Positions 61,045-64,000 of a DNA stretch of 64,000 nt are shown here, one piece after another (the first letter of the stretch is position 1; every line of letters begins with the position of its first letter). Both the position numbers and the translations under genes were made by a program. The DNA is from Clostridium beijerinckii. GTDB lineage: Bacteria > Bacillota > Clostridia > Clostridiales > Clostridiaceae. The notes beneath the pieces are model-generated. The model searched no databases and was not told the DNA's origin. It worked only from the letters and a program-made list of their open reading frames with translations. The stretch covers positions 3,270,501-3,334,500 of the forward strand of contig CP029329.1 of NCBI GenBank assembly GCA_003129525.1. The letters are read 5' to 3'.

Positions 61045-63975
61045 TTAAATTCTGCCATTTAATTTGAAATCCATGTTTTCGAAATAGTATTCTTCATTTT
61101 CAACTTTTAATAGTTCCCAAAACATTTTATGTTTTTTTGCTTCATTATTAAATTCCTCTTGAATATTTTTATCATTCTTCTTTATATTATTTATGATTAT
61201 ATTAATATTGTTTCTTTTCCAATTATTATAATCAAATTCTATTTGTGATAGTATTTTTGTAGTTGAAGAAATTTCAATATTAGGTCCACCAAGATCTCTT
61301 TCAATATTTCTTAAGGTATATGAATTCTGACCTGGATCTAAAATTATAAAATATCCATAATCAAAGGTACTTCTAATAAGTCTACCATATATTTGTTTGA
61401 TTTTTATACAAACTTGAGGGTAATTTACATCTTGATACCCTTTCTTTTGATATGTTGTAATTGCTCTTAAAATAGGATATTCAGGACTGTAATTAGGAAT
61501 TTTGTCTAACATAACACAGCTTAATGCGTCTCCTGGTACATCTATTCCTTCAAAAAAGCCTTTACTTCCAAGTATTATTACCTGTCTATTTTTATCACTT
61601 AAAGCACCTATTGATTTTTTGTTAATATGCACTTCTATTTTAGTTCCCCTAGTAAGTAAATCTAATTCTTCATGTACAGCTGATCTCCTTGCATTATTGT
61701 TAAATAGTACAAGAATATGCCCATTTATTTTTTGTGCAGTATCAAATATAAATTTCGAAACATTCTTAATATAAGATGGTTCATCATATCTTCCAACATC
61801 ATTTAATGCAAATATTTTTGTTCTTTTCTTTAAATCAAAGGTTGGTGGAATCACAAATTCTTTTGCCTTCTCTTGTCCTAAATGTTTCTTCATTTTATTA
61901 AATGAATTTTCTATTCTAAGTGTTGCTGATAAAAATGTTGTACTTTTAACATCCTTAAGCATGTGTTCATTAACTAATTCACCAACATTTAAAGGCACGT
62001 TTTTAAGTTTGAAATCCCTATATTCTGAATCTACTTCTAATACCTTTGCATAAAACACTGAGCTTTCTAAGAACTTATCTAATATATCAAAAGTTGATTT
62101 AATCTTTGATATATAATCAGATAACCCCTTATGATCATTATCACCATTAATTTCATCATCTAAAGTAATATTAGAAACATAATCATTTAACATTTTATAT
62201 AAGGGGTATATACTTTCCTTTAAAACTGATATCTCAGAACCTAGAGCCTTTGTGATACCTTTCAAGTCTTCTCTTGGAATAAAAAATTCAGTATTAAAGT
62301 TATATTCTCCACTAACAAGCCTCATGCATCTAAAATCATTTATAAGTATATTTATATTTACTATAATTTCATTTACCAAATATGTAAGTTTATCTTTTTC
62401 TATAGTTTCTCTATACCCATAGCTAGCATTTAAACTTAATAGCATAGCTATAACACTTGGATGACCTTTTTCTATGGCATCTAATAACTCTAGAAATTCA
62501 AAAGACGAAAACTCCTCTGCAAAAAAATCATAACACTTTTCCATTAAATTATGTCCTTCATCAATTATGATATGATTTATCTTCTTTTTTTCAGCATATG
62601 GCCAGCATGCGAGTAGTGAATGATTTATTACTGTTATATTTTCCTCTGGAAGCTCATTATATCTCTGCCTTAAATAACATGGTCTTGTACATTTATCTAA
62701 TTTACATTGTTCACTATCACAATTAACTTCATTTATGCATTTATCTAATTCAAAATGCTTTTGTGCTGAGTAATTTATGTTTTCTATATCTCCATAATTA
62801 CCTTTTTCACATAATCTTCTAAGAAAAAGTAGTGTTAAATTTCCTTTTTCATCAAATTCTAAACTTTCACATTTATTTAATCTTTCAATGCAAAGGTAAT
62901 TCCCTTTGCCCTTCATGGCACCATAATTTAATTTATCATTCAATTTTAACTTTTTAAGGATGGTTGGAATATCTCTTTCAATAAGTTGATTCTGTAATTC
63001 TTTTGTATTTGTTGATATTATAAAACTAGCATCATCTTTCATCTTTTTTTCTTTATTTAAATAGGTTCCTATAGCTGCTATTATGACATATGCAAAAGTT
63101 TTACCACTACCTGTTGGTGCTTCGATAAATATTCTCTCTGATTTTTGGAAATTCTCTCTGATTTTCTTTGAAAATTCTTTTTGATCTTTTCTATATTGAT
63201 ATCCAAAATCTCCACCATTATTCCATATTTCTTCATTTTCAAGTAAATCCTCGTATAGTGAATAATCTATAGGAATTTTCTTTAATTTATTTTCATCAAT
63301 CTTATTTTCTTCATAACTCACATAAGGGTATTTTTCATCTGTAAAAAAAGGTGGCTTCAGTAAATACTTAGTCCATGCCCAATTTTTCAAATGAGCGTAT
63401 TCATTAAGAATGCTCATATATAATGTATTGTTTTTCTTTTTACTCTTCTCATCTCTAGCCCATTGCCTTAAAATAAGGGAATTTACTACCTTTAGAGTGT
63501 CAATTGAATCTTCTAATCCTCTATGAATCTCATTTTTTTCTAAATTAGTAGTTTCTTTTATCAAAGCATTTAAATTGAATTCCTTTCTCCAAGGTTCTAA
63601 AATAGCCGCTAGTTCCATTGAATCCAACATTTTATTTTTAATTTCTGGAATGTGATAATATAAAAATTTTCTTTCAAAATTTGAATTATGACACACCAAA
63701 GGGAGGTCCTCTAAAAATTCTAGAACCTCCGGTTTTATAGTATTCAAACTTCTAGCACTTAGCAATTCCATTTCATTTAATCCAGTGCAAAGATTATAAA
63801 TCCCTATGGGTACTCGTCCTCTTGGTCTAATTAGGGTATTATAAGTAGTTATAACTCCCTCTTTTACCTTAACTGCACCAATTTCTATAATCTCAGAACT
63901 ATTTTCATCAAGTCCAGTTGTTTCAATATCTAAATATATTACATTATCTAAAATACTACTTAATTCTTGTATCAT
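61045..63975 (-). CDS. dinG: DinG/XPD-like helicase with N-terminal DnaQ-type exonuclease
   Basis: A 976-residue protein. Residues 1-170 are a DEDDh 3'-5' exonuclease (VIYLDIETTGLDENSSEIIE, LVCHNSNFERKFLYYHI). The rest is an SF2 XPD-type helicase: Walker A EAPTGSGKTFAYVI, DEGH in IIIDEGHNLMEK, ATLRIENSFNKM and GRLIRSTFDYG. Four cysteines around CINEVNCDSEQCKLDKCTRP fit an iron-sulfur cluster as in E. coli DinG. ATG at 63975 follows TAGGAGAAG; the eight residues further upstream are probably not translated. The gene is complete. Confidence 0.92.
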   Translation of the reverse strand: MIQELSSILDNVIYLDIETTGLDENSSEIIEIGAVKVKEGVITTYNTLIRPRGRVPIGIYNLCTGLNEMELLSARSLNTIKPEVLEFLEDLPLVCHNSNFERKFLYYHIPEIKNKMLDSMELAAILEPWRKEFNLNALIKETTNLEKNEIHRGLEDSIDTLKVVNSLILRQWARDEKSKKKNNTLYMSILNEYAHLKNWAWTKYLLKPPFFTDEKYPYVSYEENKIDENKLKKIPIDYSLYEDLLENEEIWNNGGDFGYQYRKDQKEFSKKIRENFQKSERIFIEAPTGSGKTFAYVIIAAIGTYLNKEKKMKDDASFIISTNTKELQNQLIERDIPTILKKLKLNDKLNYGAMKGKGNYLCIERLNKCESLEFDEKGNLTLLFLRRLCEKGNYGDIENINYSAQKHFELDKCINEVNCDSEQCKLDKCTRPCYLRQRYNELPEENITVINHSLLACWPYAEKKKINHIIIDEGHNLMEKCYDFFAEEFSSFEFLELLDAIEKGHPSVIAMLLSLNASYGYRETIEKDKLTYLVNEIIVNINILINDFRCMRLVSGEYNFNTEFFIPREDLKGITKALGSEISVLKESIYPLYKMLNDYVSNITLDDEINGDNDHKGLSDYISKIKSTFDILDKFLESSVFYAKVLEVDSEYRDFKLKNVPLNVGELVNEHMLKDVKSTTFLSATLRIENSFNKMKKHLGQEKAKEFVIPPTFDLKKRTKIFALNDVGRYDEPSYIKNVSKFIFDTAQKINGHILVLFNNNARRSAVHEELDLLTRGTKIEVHINKKSIGALSDKNRQVIILGSKGFFEGIDVPGDALSCVMLDKIPNYSPEYPILRAITTYQKKGYQDVNYPQVCIKIKQIYGRLIRSTFDYGYFIILDPGQNSYTLRNIERDLGGPNIEISSTTKILSQIEFDYNNWKRNNINIIINNIKKNDKNIQEEFNNEAKKHKMFWELLKVENEEYYFENMDFKLNGRI

Positions 63976-64000
63976 ATCTTCTCCTAAATTGTTAGGCACA

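Noticed and set aside
1-64000. CRISPR array, rRNA or tRNA genes
   Set aside because: No regularly spaced direct repeats, rRNA-like stretches or cloverleaf sequences were noticed anywhere in the window; a dedicated scan was not possible.

Overview
The window is AT-rich, gene-dense DNA with strong AGGAGG-type ribosome binding sites, frequent ATG/TTG/GTG starts and sporulation-linked and anaerobe-type genes: a CotJC-like manganese catalase fragment, a lysine 2,3-aminomutase, a sensory-type [FeFe]-hydrogenase homologue and DUF1540, DUF2922 and DUF1659 proteins. This points to a Clostridium sensu stricto chromosome; I make no species claim. No rRNA, tRNA or CRISPR array was seen.

Layout. 1-8 kb: housekeeping and surface genes (sugar O-acetyltransferase, cupin, secreted choline-binding-type protein, DUF421, ClC transporter), with the first members of a small secreted 'QGIY' protein family. 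8-12.3 kb: an osmolyte operon on the minus strand, read as promoter, c-di-AMP (ydaO/yuaA) riboswitch, long terminator hairpin, dapB, ablA, ablB. An ORF-less group II intron sits after the second codon of dapB. 12.7-19.6 kb: a GGDEF protein, nhaA with a terminator-bearing leader, an [FeFe]-hydrogenase-like sensor with a SpoIIE-type phosphatase, and a CAP-domain secreted protein.

20-40 kb is an accessory region. It holds an alpha/beta hydrolase of foreign composition next to the last codons of a lost DUF2922 gene, a decayed phage control/replication module, HNH-nuclease and C5-methyltransferase remnants, a trypsin-like plus caspase-like protease pair, a tyrosine recombinase, a frameshifted PLD-like defence-type protein, and an RNA-like block of hairpins. 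It continues with a small sigma factor, a DUF1659-DUF2922 pair whose DUF1659 gene is split by a full group II intron encoding RT, maturase and HNH domains, more QGIY proteins, and a nitroreductase gene broken into two distant pieces.

40-64 kb is mostly chromosomal: carbonic anhydrase-like protein, a UvrD-like plus MrfA-like helicase pair, DUF2935, a B12/radical-SAM protein, an XRE/DUF2975 pair, a FMN reductase with a non-canonical start, a two-component system co-transcribed with two UBA-like membrane proteins, AraC/GyrI, TfoX-C, a TPR membrane protein and a DinG-type helicase-exonuclease. A large serine recombinase directly abuts the 3' fragment of a cotJC-like gene, which suggests an element inserted in a spore-coat gene.

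Cross-cutting signals are a sequence-conserved hairpin repeated after several unrelated genes, two related group II introns that both interrupt genes so that clean in-frame proteins are restored by splicing, and many broken genes between 20 and 46 kb. Start positions were adjusted where a Shine-Dalgarno sequence decided between candidates.
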